Source: OLB6 sp964467455
GTDB taxonomy: Bacteria > Bacteroidota > Ignavibacteria > Kapaibacteriales > Kapaibacteriaceae
Direction: 5' to 3'
DNA length: 64,000 nt
NCBI GenBank assembly: GCA_964467455.1
Contig: CAYXQJ010000016.1
Location: forward strand, 1 to 64,000
The notes below the pieces were generated by a model. It was not told the origin of the DNA. It saw nothing but the letters and a program-made list of their open reading frames with translations, and did not search any database. The translations under genes and the position numbers were made by a program. This document shows positions 52,503 to 61,778 of the stretch, piece by piece (within the stretch, counting starts at the first letter, position 1; each line of letters opens with the position of its first letter).

Positions 52503-52853
52503 TTATTCCTCTTCGGGGTAGAGATTTTCGCGTGCCCATTTGCTGGCATCCGTAGCGGAAACCTTTCCGGCTTGGACCAGTAAAGCCTCAGCAACGAGCG
52601 CCAAGTCCGTCCGCAGGCCTTGGATTTGGGTGAATAATTGTTGCAGGGCGTTCAATTGCTGTTGCCGGTCTGCTGCCTCAAGAAGGCCGCGCATGGTCAG
52701 GAGTTTGGCGAGGGTGTGGGACGTGACACCCAAGTCCGCAGCCTGCCGGAGCTAGTCAGCGTGAACCGCTGGGGGCAGCCGGAACCCGGTGGTGCCGAGC
52801 CGACCATCGGTGGCAGCACTGGAGTCGCTCGTTCTTGTTGCACGTTTGGACAT
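52503..52853 (-). pseudogene. Relaxosome-accessory-like gene interrupted by an amber codon
   Basis: From ATG 52853 the frame reads MSKRATRTSDSSAATDGRLG, TTGFRLPPAVHAD, then TAG (52752-52754), and continues in the same frame as LRQAADLGVTSHTLAKLLTMRGLLEA to 52503. FRLPP followed by a helical arm recalls ribbon-helix-helix mobilisation proteins (MobC type), which assist relaxases. The stop falls inside the DNA-binding region. A short protein could restart at a TTG at 52733. It ends just before the relaxase gene. Confidence 0.6.
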
Positions 52854-52903
52854 TTGGCTTGAGGCTTTGACGTTGAATGGATGTAGAAGTTGACAGAGAA
52901 GCG

Positions 52904-53236
52904 TCACGCATATGATAGGCGGCCGGGCCGGCGTACACATTCCGCGTCATACGCCTGCTTGTTGTGACGTGAATCGTTTTTATCGGACCAGTATCTGACA
53001 ATCGTGCGCTGCGCATCGTCCAAGTTTTCGTCTCGGGCGCACCACTTTTGAATTTTCGCCGTCGAAAATCGCTTTTTGCCATTTCGTGGCGGATCGCCGA
53101 GAGGCTTTAACCTGTCGAACCGGACGAGAATTTGAATTTCGTCCAGCGTAAAGCCGGTTGCCCAAGCCACCTGCTGTTCGCACAAGGTCGCGGGCCAGCG
53201 TGGCAACCTTAGAAATCGCTCTTGTTCCTCACACAT
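52904..53236 (-). CDS. Small putative DNA-binding protein at the head of the mobilisation block
   Basis: 110 residues. The core WATGFTLDEIQILVRFDRLKPLGDPPRNGKKRFSTAKIQKW looks like a winged-helix or excisionase-type motif (a turn into RFDRLKPLG, then a beta hairpin with GKKRF). The Cys/Arg-rich tail may be looser. It is transcribed leftward ahead of the accessory gene and the relaxase and may regulate them. No ribosome site is evident. Confidence 0.6.
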   Translation of the reverse strand: MCEEQERFLRLPRWPATLCEQQVAWATGFTLDEIQILVRFDRLKPLGDPPRNGKKRFSTAKIQKWCARDENLDDAQRTIVRYWSDKNDSRHNKQAYDAECVRRPGRLSYA

Positions 53237-53561
53237 GGCTGGCCCTTTCCACTTCGACCGACGGATATTTGACGCGTGCGAACACCGAGTTCATTTTCTC
53301 TGACATTGGCAAAGCGAAATGTAAAAACATTCCGGCTGCGAATGGCCCGAAGCTTGTGTCCGTTGTTGCAGTGCAAATGTTTCATTTTTTGAGAACGCCG
53401 ACCCGGACGAACCGCAATCTCTGCGGTTTTTCCATGAGCCGATTTTCTGATGGTGTAATGCCTCTCGGCGTGGGATTCCTTGCAAAAAAATTTCAGAATA
53501 TTTTCCTCTGGCTGGTTGCAGGAGTTTTGGAAGTACTGTAGCAAAGACGAAATTAATCAGA
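53237..53561. other. Divergent intergenic region
   Basis: Open frames here are not convincing. The region separates the leftward mobilisation genes from the rightward sigma-factor gene and should hold both promoters. AATGT-AAAA-ACATT at 53318-53331 is a short hairpin. TTGCAG, 17 bases, then TAGCAA near 53514-53542 is a weak promoter candidate for the sigma gene. A transfer origin could also lie here, but none is identifiable. Confidence 0.35.
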
Positions 53562-54143
53562 ATGGACCAAAACGAAGATGACAAACTTTGGGTGATTTAT
53601 GAACACTCGGATTTTTGTGCCCGAAATCCACACAACAAGGGCGCAATGCAGCGGGCAAAAGCGTCCGTGGCATTGATCAAGAAACTCACGCCAAAAATAT
53701 CCGCTTCCTTGTTAGCGCGATTTGCTGCCTTATCCAAACAAGATGTTGAAGACCTGGTGCAAGATACCTACATTGCCATGGCTCGGAATGGGGATATAAA
53801 ACGAACTGGCACGCTGGTGGGCTATGCATGCACAGTTGCATTTCGAAAAGCTCTTCGCGAGTTGAAGAAGAGGGGCAAGCACCAACAACTACTGAGCGAG
53901 TGGCCCATTCGCGAGCAGTCCCCCCAAAAAAATGCTGACTATGAATTAGTATTTAAGGCCTTGAATCGACTAGAGGTTGAGGATCGGGCAATCCTGGATC
54001 TGTACTATTTTAAGGACTTCTCGGTTCCTGAGATTGCTGAAATACTGCATAGATCTGAAGCTTGCGTTGAGTCACGGAAATGGAGGGCGCTAAAACGTTT
54101 GGCGAAGGATTGGAGCATCAACAGAAAGGATGCCACAGAATGA
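53562..54143 (+). CDS. ECF-type sigma-70 family factor
   Basis: 193 residues. Region 2 is visible as LARFAALSKQDVEDLVQDTYIAMARNG with RTGTLVGYACTVAFRKALRELKK, and region 4 as LNRLEVEDRAILDLYYFKDFSVPEIAEILHRSEACVESRKWRALKRL. The region 1.1 and 3 parts of housekeeping sigma factors are missing, so it belongs to the extracytoplasmic-function group. Its stop overlaps the next start by four bases (ATGA). Its target promoters are not identified. Confidence 0.88.
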   Translation: MDQNEDDKLWVIYEHSDFCARNPHNKGAMQRAKASVALIKKLTPKISASLLARFAALSKQDVEDLVQDTYIAMARNGDIKRTGTLVGYACTVAFRKALRELKKRGKHQQLLSEWPIREQSPQKNADYELVFKALNRLEVEDRAILDLYYFKDFSVPEIAEILHRSEACVESRKWRALKRLAKDWSINRKDATE

Positions 54144-54652
54144 AAATTCATGATAAGATAGAGTCTGTTCTTAAGCAGATCGGGAAGGACCAAAGGGCTC
54201 AGGTTGAAAAGCACAAACTCTCGGATGCCAAGGCTCAAAAAATGTATCTGGCAGTGCAACAGGCAATGACACCAAGTAACAAAACAGGAGATGCGGCAAA
54301 GGTCAGTTGCCCAGCTGTCAAACCAGAGAAGGAAAAGCCGCTTAGTATTACACTCGAAACCGAGGTTGATGATTTCCTAAAACAAATCAGTTGCAAAATT
54401 CCACGCAAAACCAAGAAGAAGCGACAGCCGAGGTTCATGGCCATGGTAGCAACCAACCCACCGAGCGAAGCGTTAGGCAAGCAGTTGACACGAGTGGCAA
54501 ACACATACAAACGGCTGCGGACCCGATTGCTTAAGGGTGTAGCCGACAAGGTCGTAACTCCTGAACAAGCACAAATTCAGCTTTCGGTAGCGGGAAACAG
54601 GCTGCGAGAAGAGTTGGTCCGAAAAGGGCTAATTAAGGGGAGCGGCAAATAA
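54140..54652 (+). CDS. Basic protein coupled to the sigma factor
   Basis: 170 residues. It is Lys-rich with a helical start (MKIHDKIESVLKQIGKDQRAQVEKHK), a flexible middle, and a conserved-looking end (GKQLTRVANTYKRLRTRLLKGVADKVVTPEQAQIQLSVAGNRLREELVRKG). It has no membrane helix, so it is not a typical membrane anti-sigma factor; a soluble partner or DNA-associated protein is possible. The four-base overlap with the sigma gene argues that they act together. I recognise no family. Confidence 0.65.
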   Translation: MKIHDKIESVLKQIGKDQRAQVEKHKLSDAKAQKMYLAVQQAMTPSNKTGDAAKVSCPAVKPEKEKPLSITLETEVDDFLKQISCKIPRKTKKKRQPRFMAMVATNPPSEALGKQLTRVANTYKRLRTRLLKGVADKVVTPEQAQIQLSVAGNRLREELVRKGLIKGSGK

Positions 54653-54689
54653 CAAATCAGTAACATTCGCTGTCCGCTTAATTTCGCCC

Positions 54690-56930
54690 GTGCAGAACAC
54701 TCTTGGAAGTCGGACCAAGGTAACACACCAATTCGTTTTGGTGTCGATAGTCTGCATTTGTCATTCGTTTTTAGTTGCGAGCTCCGGTGTCGCCGTCAGT
54801 GGCACGATTGAGGATAAACCGCCATTGCCGCGCCATTGGACCTTCGTCTCCGATCAGCGGAGCGCATGGTATGGCTTTTCTCTTGCCGCTGGAGGTGACA
54901 TCAACGGTGATGGCCTGCCTGACCTGATTGTGGGCGTGCCGCGTTTTGCTGAAAACGGGTTTCGCAGCGGTGGCTTCGCGGTGTTTATGGGCAACCGCGA
55001 AGGCTTGAAGGAAACTCCAACCGCAATCTTTAGGGGCGCATGGCGTGACGTTAGGTTTGGCGACATTTTGTCCGGGATTGTAGATGTGAACGGAGATGGT
55101 CTCGGCGACCTGGTGACTGCGGCTCCATCGAGCGTTTACCCCGAATCCTTGGATGCCTGTGTATTCCAATACCACGGAACCGCTGACGGTCTGCAAATCA
55201 ATCGCGCAACCAAGCTCTGTGCAGAAATGCCTTCGCATCCTCGTGCCGTACGCGTCACTGATGCCGGCGACCTCAACGGGGACGGAATTCAGGACATCTT
55301 GGTGGGGGTGGGATCATTCGTCTCCAATTCCATCCCGATCTTTTGGCCCGTCTATGGCTCCGCCACAGGATTGGCGTGGCAGGTGACTTTGCCGTTCACA
55401 ATCGTCGGGAGTGCCTTCGCGAGCGCGGGAGATGTGAACGGTGATGGCTTTGCGGATGTGATTGTCGGGCGGGCCTCATTCGATGGTGACGATAATGTCC
55501 GGGGGCAAGCCACGGTCCATTACGGCTCTCCGAGCGGTCTGCATTCAACCGCTGGTTGGAGTGTGCAGGGTTCTGAAACTTATCAACGTCTTGGGCTTGA
55601 AGTCGCGGGAATCGGGGACGTGAATGGTGATGGGTTTGGTGATGTTGCAATTGGCGCTCCAGGGCTAAACCCAAAGCGTGACGGAATTGGGCATGTTCTG
55701 ATTTATTTCGGTTCACGAGGCGGGCTCTCGACTTCACCAAACTGGACGGCAACAGCCGAACGACCGAGCTCGTTGTTTGGTCGGAGTATCGCGGGAGCGG
55801 GGGACGTCAACGGAGATGGTTGCGCCGATTTTGTGATCAGCGCGACATATTTGACGGAAGCACACAACCGGGAGGGTCGCGTTTATTTATACCTTGGCTC
55901 AACAAACGGACCGGAGCAGTCACCGCGCTTAATCATTGATGGTGGACTCGCGGAGGCGCAATTTGGGTTTGCCCTTGCCCGCGCGGGCGACATGGATGGG
56001 GATGGACTGAGTGATTTTCTGATTGGCTCTCCTTACTACGGTAATTCCCCAATTCAAGTTGGCCGCGTGGATTTATTTTATGGGTCACTTGAAGCTTATC
56101 AAAAACCGCTTCATCTGGTCGCGAAAGGTAGGAGGTTTGAACGCTTCGCCCCCGAATCAGTGGTAGCGGCAGGCGAATCCCAAAAGAACGACAATAAACA
56201 AACACCTGCTTCCATCGGCATTTCTGACCGACCAAATGGGGGCATTCCCTGGCTGGTGGTGACTGGAGCGTTACTTGTTCTTGGAGGCGTCGGTTTGTTT
56301 GCATGGAACAGACAGCGCGTCGCAGTGCTACGAGAACGCGAACGAATTGCCCGTGATTTGCATGATGAAGTGGGCGCGCACCTAACCAGCCTCACCATGC
56401 TGGGGAAGGACGTGCAAAGTGACACGAAGCGCCAGGAAGTCTCCGCCGCTGCCCGCGAAATCAGCCGTGCCTTTGAGCAGGTGGTTTGGGCAGTCCGGCC
56501 AGACACTGCAACTTTGGAGCAGTTGATTGCCTTTTTAGGGGCACAGTCGCCTAAGTTTTTTACCGGTAACTCAACACGCTGCTTTTTGGACCTGCCAATT
56601 GCCGTTCCCAATCGCAAAGTGCCGGATCGCGTCCGACAGAATCTCCTTCCAGCGGTCAAAGAAGCATTGAACAACGCCGCCAAACATGCGCACGCCAGCG
56701 AGGTCTGGCTGCGAATACAGACGGAAGGCGAGGTAATGCGGATTGTGGTGGAAGACAACGGCTGCGGCTTGCCGAAAGCTGGGGCGAAAGCTACCCCGGA
56801 CGCAGACTTTGCCTCGACTTCGCGCGGGATTGCAAATATGAAGCGGCGGATTTCAGAAATTTGTGGAGTCTTCTCCATTGAGGAACGCGATGGTGGGGGA
56901 ACCCGGGTCGTCATCCAGATTGGAATTTGA
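54690..56930 (+). CDS. Sensor histidine kinase with FG-GAP beta-propeller input domain
   Basis: 746 residues. A signal-type N-terminus (VLVSIVCICHSFLVASSG) precedes about seven FG-GAP/integrin-alpha-like repeats (about 50-465) with repeated D-x-NGDG-x-x-D calcium-type loops. One membrane helix (IPWLVVTGALLVLGGVGLFAW) lies at about 515-535, then a HisKA_3 box near 549-556 (RIARDLHDEVGAHLTSL, His 554) and a HATPase (EALNNAAKHAHA, VEDNGCGLP, GGGTRVVIQI). This is a NarX/DegS-type kinase whose periplasmic sensor is a beta-propeller. The response regulator follows 65 bases downstream. Translation probably starts at the GTG at 54690. Confidence 0.85.
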   Translation: MQNTLGSRTKVTHQFVLVSIVCICHSFLVASSGVAVSGTIEDKPPLPRHWTFVSDQRSAWYGFSLAAGGDINGDGLPDLIVGVPRFAENGFRSGGFAVFMGNREGLKETPTAIFRGAWRDVRFGDILSGIVDVNGDGLGDLVTAAPSSVYPESLDACVFQYHGTADGLQINRATKLCAEMPSHPRAVRVTDAGDLNGDGIQDILVGVGSFVSNSIPIFWPVYGSATGLAWQVTLPFTIVGSAFASAGDVNGDGFADVIVGRASFDGDDNVRGQATVHYGSPSGLHSTAGWSVQGSETYQRLGLEVAGIGDVNGDGFGDVAIGAPGLNPKRDGIGHVLIYFGSRGGLSTSPNWTATAERPSSLFGRSIAGAGDVNGDGCADFVISATYLTEAHNREGRVYLYLGSTNGPEQSPRLIIDGGLAEAQFGFALARAGDMDGDGLSDFLIGSPYYGNSPIQVGRVDLFYGSLEAYQKPLHLVAKGRRFERFAPESVVAAGESQKNDNKQTPASIGISDRPNGGIPWLVVTGALLVLGGVGLFAWNRQRVAVLRERERIARDLHDEVGAHLTSLTMLGKDVQSDTKRQEVSAAAREISRAFEQVVWAVRPDTATLEQLIAFLGAQSPKFFTGNSTRCFLDLPIAVPNRKVPDRVRQNLLPAVKEALNNAAKHAHASEVWLRIQTEGEVMRIVVEDNGCGLPKAGAKATPDADFASTSRGIANMKRRISEICGVFSIEERDGGGTRVVIQIGI

Positions 56931-56995
56931 CCCGGAAATCTGGAATAGATTGAGCCAGCACTTGATTACGGGAAAGTTTCTGTCATAAATCCGGC

Positions 56996-57652
56996 GTGCT
57001 GATCAACGTCTCCATCGTTGAGGACAAAGACAAAACGCGCGAGAGCTTGCGGGTTTTGATTGATGGCACTTCCGGCCTGCGGTGTGTGAGCGCGCACGCT
57101 TCGGCGGAAGACGCTTCCGAAAAGCTCCCCATCCGCCGAGCGCAGGTAGTGCTGGTGGATTTGGGCCTGCCGCGTCGGTCTGGCATTGAATGCGTTCGGG
57201 AACTCAAAATGCGCAACCCGAACCTGTTGCCATTGATTCTCACGGTTCACGAAGACGTGGAGCGGATTTTCCAAGCCCTCACAGCGGGGGCGCACGGTTA
57301 TTTGCTTAAAACCACCGAGCCAGCGGAAATTCTGGCTTCCATCCGCGAAGTGTTTGAGGGCGGTGCGCCCATGTCCCCGCCGATAGCGCGCAAAGTCATC
57401 CAACACTTTCACCAACTGCCCAAGCGTGATGACGACCTCGCGCAACTCACCATCCGTGAACGGGAGATCATGGATGAGGTCGCCACGGGGCGGACCTTCA
57501 AGGAAATCGCCAGGCGGATGGACATCAGTTACGAAACGGTGAAAGCCCACGTGCGGAACGTTTATCACAAACTCCATGTTACGAGTCGCACGGCGGCAGC
57601 GGTCAGATTCGTGGACCGGAAAAGGAACGTTCCCGCCGTGGTTGAGAATTAG
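56996..57652 (+). CDS. NarL-family response regulator
   Basis: 218 residues from a GTG. The receiver domain has the acidic pair (VEDKD), phospho-acceptor D53-54 (VLVDLGLP) and K104 (YLLKT). The LuxR-type HTH lies at about 148-205 (LTIREREIMDEVATGRTFKEIARRMDISYETVKAHVRNVYHKLHV). It is presumably phosphorylated by the FG-GAP kinase upstream. Two CCCC-N4-GGGG sequences in the following intergenic region are candidate targets. Confidence 0.92.
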   Translation: MLINVSIVEDKDKTRESLRVLIDGTSGLRCVSAHASAEDASEKLPIRRAQVVLVDLGLPRRSGIECVRELKMRNPNLLPLILTVHEDVERIFQALTAGAHGYLLKTTEPAEILASIREVFEGGAPMSPPIARKVIQHFHQLPKRDDDLAQLTIREREIMDEVATGRTFKEIARRMDISYETVKAHVRNVYHKLHVTSRTAAAVRFVDRKRNVPAVVEN

Positions 57653-57686
57653 CAGCTCGCTGACTGAGTTGTCCGTCCCAATCCCT

Positions 57687-57754
57687 CCCCCATACGGGGT
57701 AACGCTTCCGGGTAAATTCGTGTAAGATTCCGCCTCAGCTACCCCGTTCGGGGA
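57687..57754 (+). promoter_or_regulatory. Two CCCC-N4-GGGG sites upstream of a secreted-protein gene
   Basis: CCCCATACGGGG (57688-57699) and CCCCGTTCGGGG (57742-57753) are 54 bases apart. Both are palindromic in their outer four bases and are flanked by TA (GGGGTA and TACCCC). They lie between the response regulator and the secreted LamG-type gene, where an activator of that gene would bind. Binding by the regulator is inference. Confidence 0.45.
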
Positions 57755-57887
57755 ATACTCCTTTCGCAGGTATCAGTTATTCTTCACCGATAATCAGTCG
57801 GCAGCCAAGGTCTGAACTCTGCGGCTGAGTATAGATAACCGACTCGACGCGCAGGCCAGCTGATGAATGGGTTAAATTGAAACCGTT

Positions 57888-60104
57888 ATGAAAATCCACT
57901 TTTGCTTACAAATGTTGTGTACGCTCGCGTTCGGCGCTTTGAACACAACTGGACTATGCCTTGAATCCGACGGCAACACTTCGTTCCTGCTCCACATGAA
58001 TAACGATTTAGTGGATTTTTCTGCGCAGGCAAAAACTCCGACGCTTAGTTCGGGGGTATTCTTTGAGCCCGGCGTGGTTGGTTCCGCTGCTTACTTCTCA
58101 ACGAGCAATCAACTAATGTTCTCCTCGGGAACAAGTATTTCTGGAACAAACGGAACGCTTGAGTTCTTCATCAAACCCAGGTGGAACGGAAATGATGGTC
58201 AAAGTCATTCCATTTTGATGTTCGGCGGGGCTGGGGGACTCTTATTTCAGAAAGATGGAGGGAACTACCTTCGGTGTATCGTCAACCGCTATGGTGCCAG
58301 CGGTGGAAATCCTGAAGCTGGCGTCGGGGTCAACATTTCAGATTGGGTGTCCAACCAATGGCACTATGTTGCGTTCACATGGTCAGACTCCTCTTTGCAC
58401 CTCTATGTTGATGGTGTGCGCCAAGCAACTTCGCATTTTGATTACACATTACCGGCAATCGGTTCAGCAACATTTCAAATCGGTGCGGACAACTCAATTG
58501 ACGCCGCCGATGCCACGATTGATGAACTGCGCATTAGTTTTACCGCACGCTCGGACGATGAAATTAGGTCTGCATTTATCGCGGATGTTAATCTTACCGG
58601 TTTGGCAATTGTCCCGACCAACAAAACCCTGCTCCCCACGTGGGGGTTCAGCCCCAGCTTGGTTTTGACATCTTCACTTGGCGTAGGGGCTTTTCCCGCT
58701 ACCTGGGCAACCTGGACGAGTGCTGATACGAACATCGCAGACATTGACTCGGACGGGGTTATTGTTGGTAAAGATGCCGGTGTCACCACTTTGACCGCAA
58801 TGCTCGAAGGCAAATCGGCAAGCCTGACTCTAAATGTCGTCCCACCAATTCGTCTGCCAACGTATGATGCAATTGACACGGCGCTGAGTATTCCGGCAAC
58901 CAATGCGATTTACGACATGCCTGTGGTGATTATCAATTACATCCCCACGCCTGACGGGACTAATGTCGATGACAGTATTTATCCGCAAAGCACAATCGAA
59001 GATTTTAAGGCGACGATGAATCTTCGGAACCGATGGACAAAATTCATGCTGGAAGAGGGCAGCAAGTACCATGGCTACCAAAATGCCAATGCCCACCCAT
59101 CCCTTGGCTACCGGGTGGTACAGGTGATCTCAGTCTATGAACCAATGCCTCCCGGTCGGGATTCTTGGGAAGAGGGGCTTAAATTTCCAGATTACTACCG
59201 CATGATGGAACGATTCAACATTGGGGCAGCGGTATCAAATCTGAATGTGAAGGAGGTTTGGATTTGGGGTTACCACGATGCTGGGATCGCTCCACTTGAA
59301 TCCAACATGTCCAGCCCAACCACGGGTGATATTTCAAACAGCGACCGTGTGGAAGATTTACCGATCTATGACCGCACATACGTGGTTTACCATTTCAATG
59401 CAGCCCTTGACCAGGGTTACACCCACGACCACGGACATCAACTCGAAGCTATTCTTGGTTATGTTAACCAAAGGCAGGACGGAAACGACGACCTGTTCTG
59501 GAAAAAGTTTTGCGGACGCAACCTTGATGGCTCATGGCAGCAAGGCCGTTGCGGTGATAATCATCACCCCCCGAACGCGGAAGATGATTACGACTACTCC
59601 AACCCTCTCTGGGTTTCAAGTGATTGCATGGACTGGACTCCCGACAAAGTCGGACAACTAAGTTTGGTGAATTCCAACACATGGGGCAGCATTCCATATC
59701 CGTGGCCGAATGGAAGCATTGCACGTGAGCCGATTGAATCGCAATTCTACATCTTTTGGCGGCAAAACATGCCCGGCTGGCAGAACGGGATTCGTTATGG
59801 AACCAATGTCATGGCTAACTGGTGGGAGTTCACCGGCGATTGGGATAATGCGATCCGCGCCAACCGCGGCCTATATCGAATTCCACAAGTTTCATTCGTC
59901 CCGGGGTCTTTGACTGTTACCAACGGGACCTTCCGTGCTGCGCTGGCAGGGGACGCAGGTTTTGATTACGTATTGGAAGCCACAACAAACTTCACATCTT
60001 GGGCGAGTATTGGAATTTTGTCGAATTTTGCTGGCGCGGCTCAGATTGCCGACCCGCAAAGCGCTATCAGCAAATTCTACCGAGTGCGCGCAACCTCAAA
60101 CTGA
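57888..60104 (+). CDS. Secreted LamG-domain protein
   Basis: 738 residues with a short signal peptide (CLQMLCTLAFGALNTTGLCLE). A concanavalin-A-like LamG domain at about 30-225 (NGTLEFFIKPRWNG, WHYVAFTWSDSSLHLYVDGVRQ, ATIDELRIS) is followed by a BIG2-like Ig domain (FPATWATWTSADTNIADIDSDGVIVGKDAGVTTLTA). The large remainder has no named domain but includes GYTHDHGHQLEAIL and many Trp/Tyr residues. The C-terminus is the YVLEATTNFTSWASI tail. It may bind or act on carbohydrate outside the cell; no glycosidase motif was seen. It lies downstream of the two-component pair. Confidence 0.8.
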   Translation: MKIHFCLQMLCTLAFGALNTTGLCLESDGNTSFLLHMNNDLVDFSAQAKTPTLSSGVFFEPGVVGSAAYFSTSNQLMFSSGTSISGTNGTLEFFIKPRWNGNDGQSHSILMFGGAGGLLFQKDGGNYLRCIVNRYGASGGNPEAGVGVNISDWVSNQWHYVAFTWSDSSLHLYVDGVRQATSHFDYTLPAIGSATFQIGADNSIDAADATIDELRISFTARSDDEIRSAFIADVNLTGLAIVPTNKTLLPTWGFSPSLVLTSSLGVGAFPATWATWTSADTNIADIDSDGVIVGKDAGVTTLTAMLEGKSASLTLNVVPPIRLPTYDAIDTALSIPATNAIYDMPVVIINYIPTPDGTNVDDSIYPQSTIEDFKATMNLRNRWTKFMLEEGSKYHGYQNANAHPSLGYRVVQVISVYEPMPPGRDSWEEGLKFPDYYRMMERFNIGAAVSNLNVKEVWIWGYHDAGIAPLESNMSSPTTGDISNSDRVEDLPIYDRTYVVYHFNAALDQGYTHDHGHQLEAILGYVNQRQDGNDDLFWKKFCGRNLDGSWQQGRCGDNHHPPNAEDDYDYSNPLWVSSDCMDWTPDKVGQLSLVNSNTWGSIPYPWPNGSIAREPIESQFYIFWRQNMPGWQNGIRYGTNVMANWWEFTGDWDNAIRANRGLYRIPQVSFVPGSLTVTNGTFRAALAGDAGFDYVLEATTNFTSWASIGILSNFAGAAQIADPQSAISKFYRVRATSN

Positions 60105-60178
60105 AACAGACCATTTCAAATCTGGATTATCCGAAACCAAACCAATTCAGGCAAAAGCTGCTTAAACGACCGACCAAT

Positions 60179-61735
60179 ATGAAGCGGGCAGCCAATTCAC
60201 CGGCGATTGTTTTCTATTTGGGCTGCGTCCTGTGTGGTGCAATACCGATGAGCCGGGCGGATAGTTTTTGGGGTCGAATACTGGTCCAAACAAATCGGAC
60301 TGGGATAACCATCAAAACCCCCGGGATCAAGGGGGTCCCGGATGTCGGTATATCAATTGGGACCGGGCCGAACTCCACGCCAGTGCAGAATCCGAATTCC
60401 ACTGCCGATAACAACACACGAGGCATACCAAGACCAGGCGCATTCACCAGCGGCCCGAAAGTTCAGTATGCTGCCTTATCGGACGGGACCTTGATTTTGG
60501 ACCATGACTGTGGCGACCCGCACCGCAAGCGCAGACCGGGAATGTGGATGCCGCAGTACCAGGAGAAACTCTTTGGCCCTACGATGACCAATAGCGATCT
60601 CTCCTGGCAGATTTTGCGAGCTGCTTTTACCGAGGGTGGAAACATCACCAATATTTTCGAAGCAGCCGAAGAATACGCCACGAAGAATGAATTTCAGAAA
60701 CGGGATCTAGTGGAAAAGGTGCTGCCGCTTTACAAGGCGGCACTTGACAAGGCCTCCAGCTTCAACCGGGTGCGTTTTGTTACATTCCTGATTCCATGTG
60801 GCGAATACGATTTGAGCAAAGGCGAACAACAATGCTGGGATGTGTATCAGCCTCCAGGTATCCATTTCAACTCAGGTGAAATTCCAAAGGTTCTCAAGAT
60901 ACCCGTCGAAAAGGTAATGCGGGTTCGCTCCACCACCAATCTAAGGTTCGCCTGTGCCGTCATATACTCCGCCCGACGGGCAAACCTCGGATTCAAAACC
61001 GGTCAGATTGAGTTGGATGTAGAGGAGGCAGAACTCCACTTGCTAATGGTAAACACCCTAACCGGGCAAATTATCGAGGATAACATTTTTGAAAAAGTTA
61101 AGCACAATTTGCTGTCGCAAAATGTCACCACCGCAGCGGCAACGCAAGGAGATGAAACCCCTGAAAGTTTGAAAGTCGAGATTGAGAGACTCTTGGATGA
61201 AATCGTTACCAAGGTTAAAGCTGGAGAGTTTCCGTCATCTGAAGCTGGAGACGTGCGACACCCCGACTTCCCGGCCCTGAAAAACTGGTTTGAGGACCGC
61301 GTGTTTCTATCTCCCGAAGAACAAGCGACGCTTTTCGAGTCCGTTGGTGCCGGAAGGTCAGCATACAACTACTCGACGTTCGCGCGTGAGGCCGCAAAGG
61401 ACCGCGACCGTGCCATTGTGGAGCGAAACATTTGGTGGAGAGCTGCGCGTGCCATGGAGCGAGTGGTCACCATCACCGAGGATACCGAAGAGTTGAAGCG
61501 AAACTTCCATCATTCGACGAAGCTTCGGCAAGCAGGCAATGAACCCGTCGGATTTGAGCTTGGTGCTTGCATGTCTTCAAAGCTACGGGTCTATCGGGTG
61601 TTTGTTGCGGAGAAAGAAACCCTCAAAGGCGGCTATCTTGGTATGTATTGGGCCAACCTCGACGGTCGCTGGAAGTGTGTTCCGCAGATAGGCTATCTGC
61701 GCCCCATTCCGTCATTGCCGAAGACCAGGTTTTGA
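60179..61735 (+). CDS. Secreted protein of unknown function
   Basis: 518 residues from ATG 60179. A signal segment (AIVFYLGCVLCGAIPMSRA) leads into Pro/Thr/Asn-rich sequence, then a long helical body (FEAAEEYATKNEFQKRDLVEKVLPLYKAALDKASS; ESLKVEIERLLDEIVTKVKAG) and a beta-rich ending. Several cysteines (CGEYDLSKGEQQC, ELGACMSS) could form disulfides after export. I recognise no family. It follows the LamG gene by 74 bases on the same strand. Confidence 0.68.
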   Translation: MKRAANSPAIVFYLGCVLCGAIPMSRADSFWGRILVQTNRTGITIKTPGIKGVPDVGISIGTGPNSTPVQNPNSTADNNTRGIPRPGAFTSGPKVQYAALSDGTLILDHDCGDPHRKRRPGMWMPQYQEKLFGPTMTNSDLSWQILRAAFTEGGNITNIFEAAEEYATKNEFQKRDLVEKVLPLYKAALDKASSFNRVRFVTFLIPCGEYDLSKGEQQCWDVYQPPGIHFNSGEIPKVLKIPVEKVMRVRSTTNLRFACAVIYSARRANLGFKTGQIELDVEEAELHLLMVNTLTGQIIEDNIFEKVKHNLLSQNVTTAAATQGDETPESLKVEIERLLDEIVTKVKAGEFPSSEAGDVRHPDFPALKNWFEDRVFLSPEEQATLFESVGAGRSAYNYSTFAREAAKDRDRAIVERNIWWRAARAMERVVTITEDTEELKRNFHHSTKLRQAGNEPVGFELGACMSSKLRVYRVFVAEKETLKGGYLGMYWANLDGRWKCVPQIGYLRPIPSLPKTRF

Positions 61736-61778
61736 GGTGATACCTTCCCTCGGCCTTAACGAATCACAACCGAATTGA

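Noticed and set aside
53209..53544. 111-residue minus-strand frame in the divergent region
   Set aside because: Overlaps the start of the 52904-53236 gene, lacks a ribosome site and reads as unordered sequence.
53237..61778. Second copy of the tRNA-Ser 3' end as right attachment site
   Set aside because: No stretch resembling GGTTCGAATCCCACC was found in the intergenic parts that I read on the right side.
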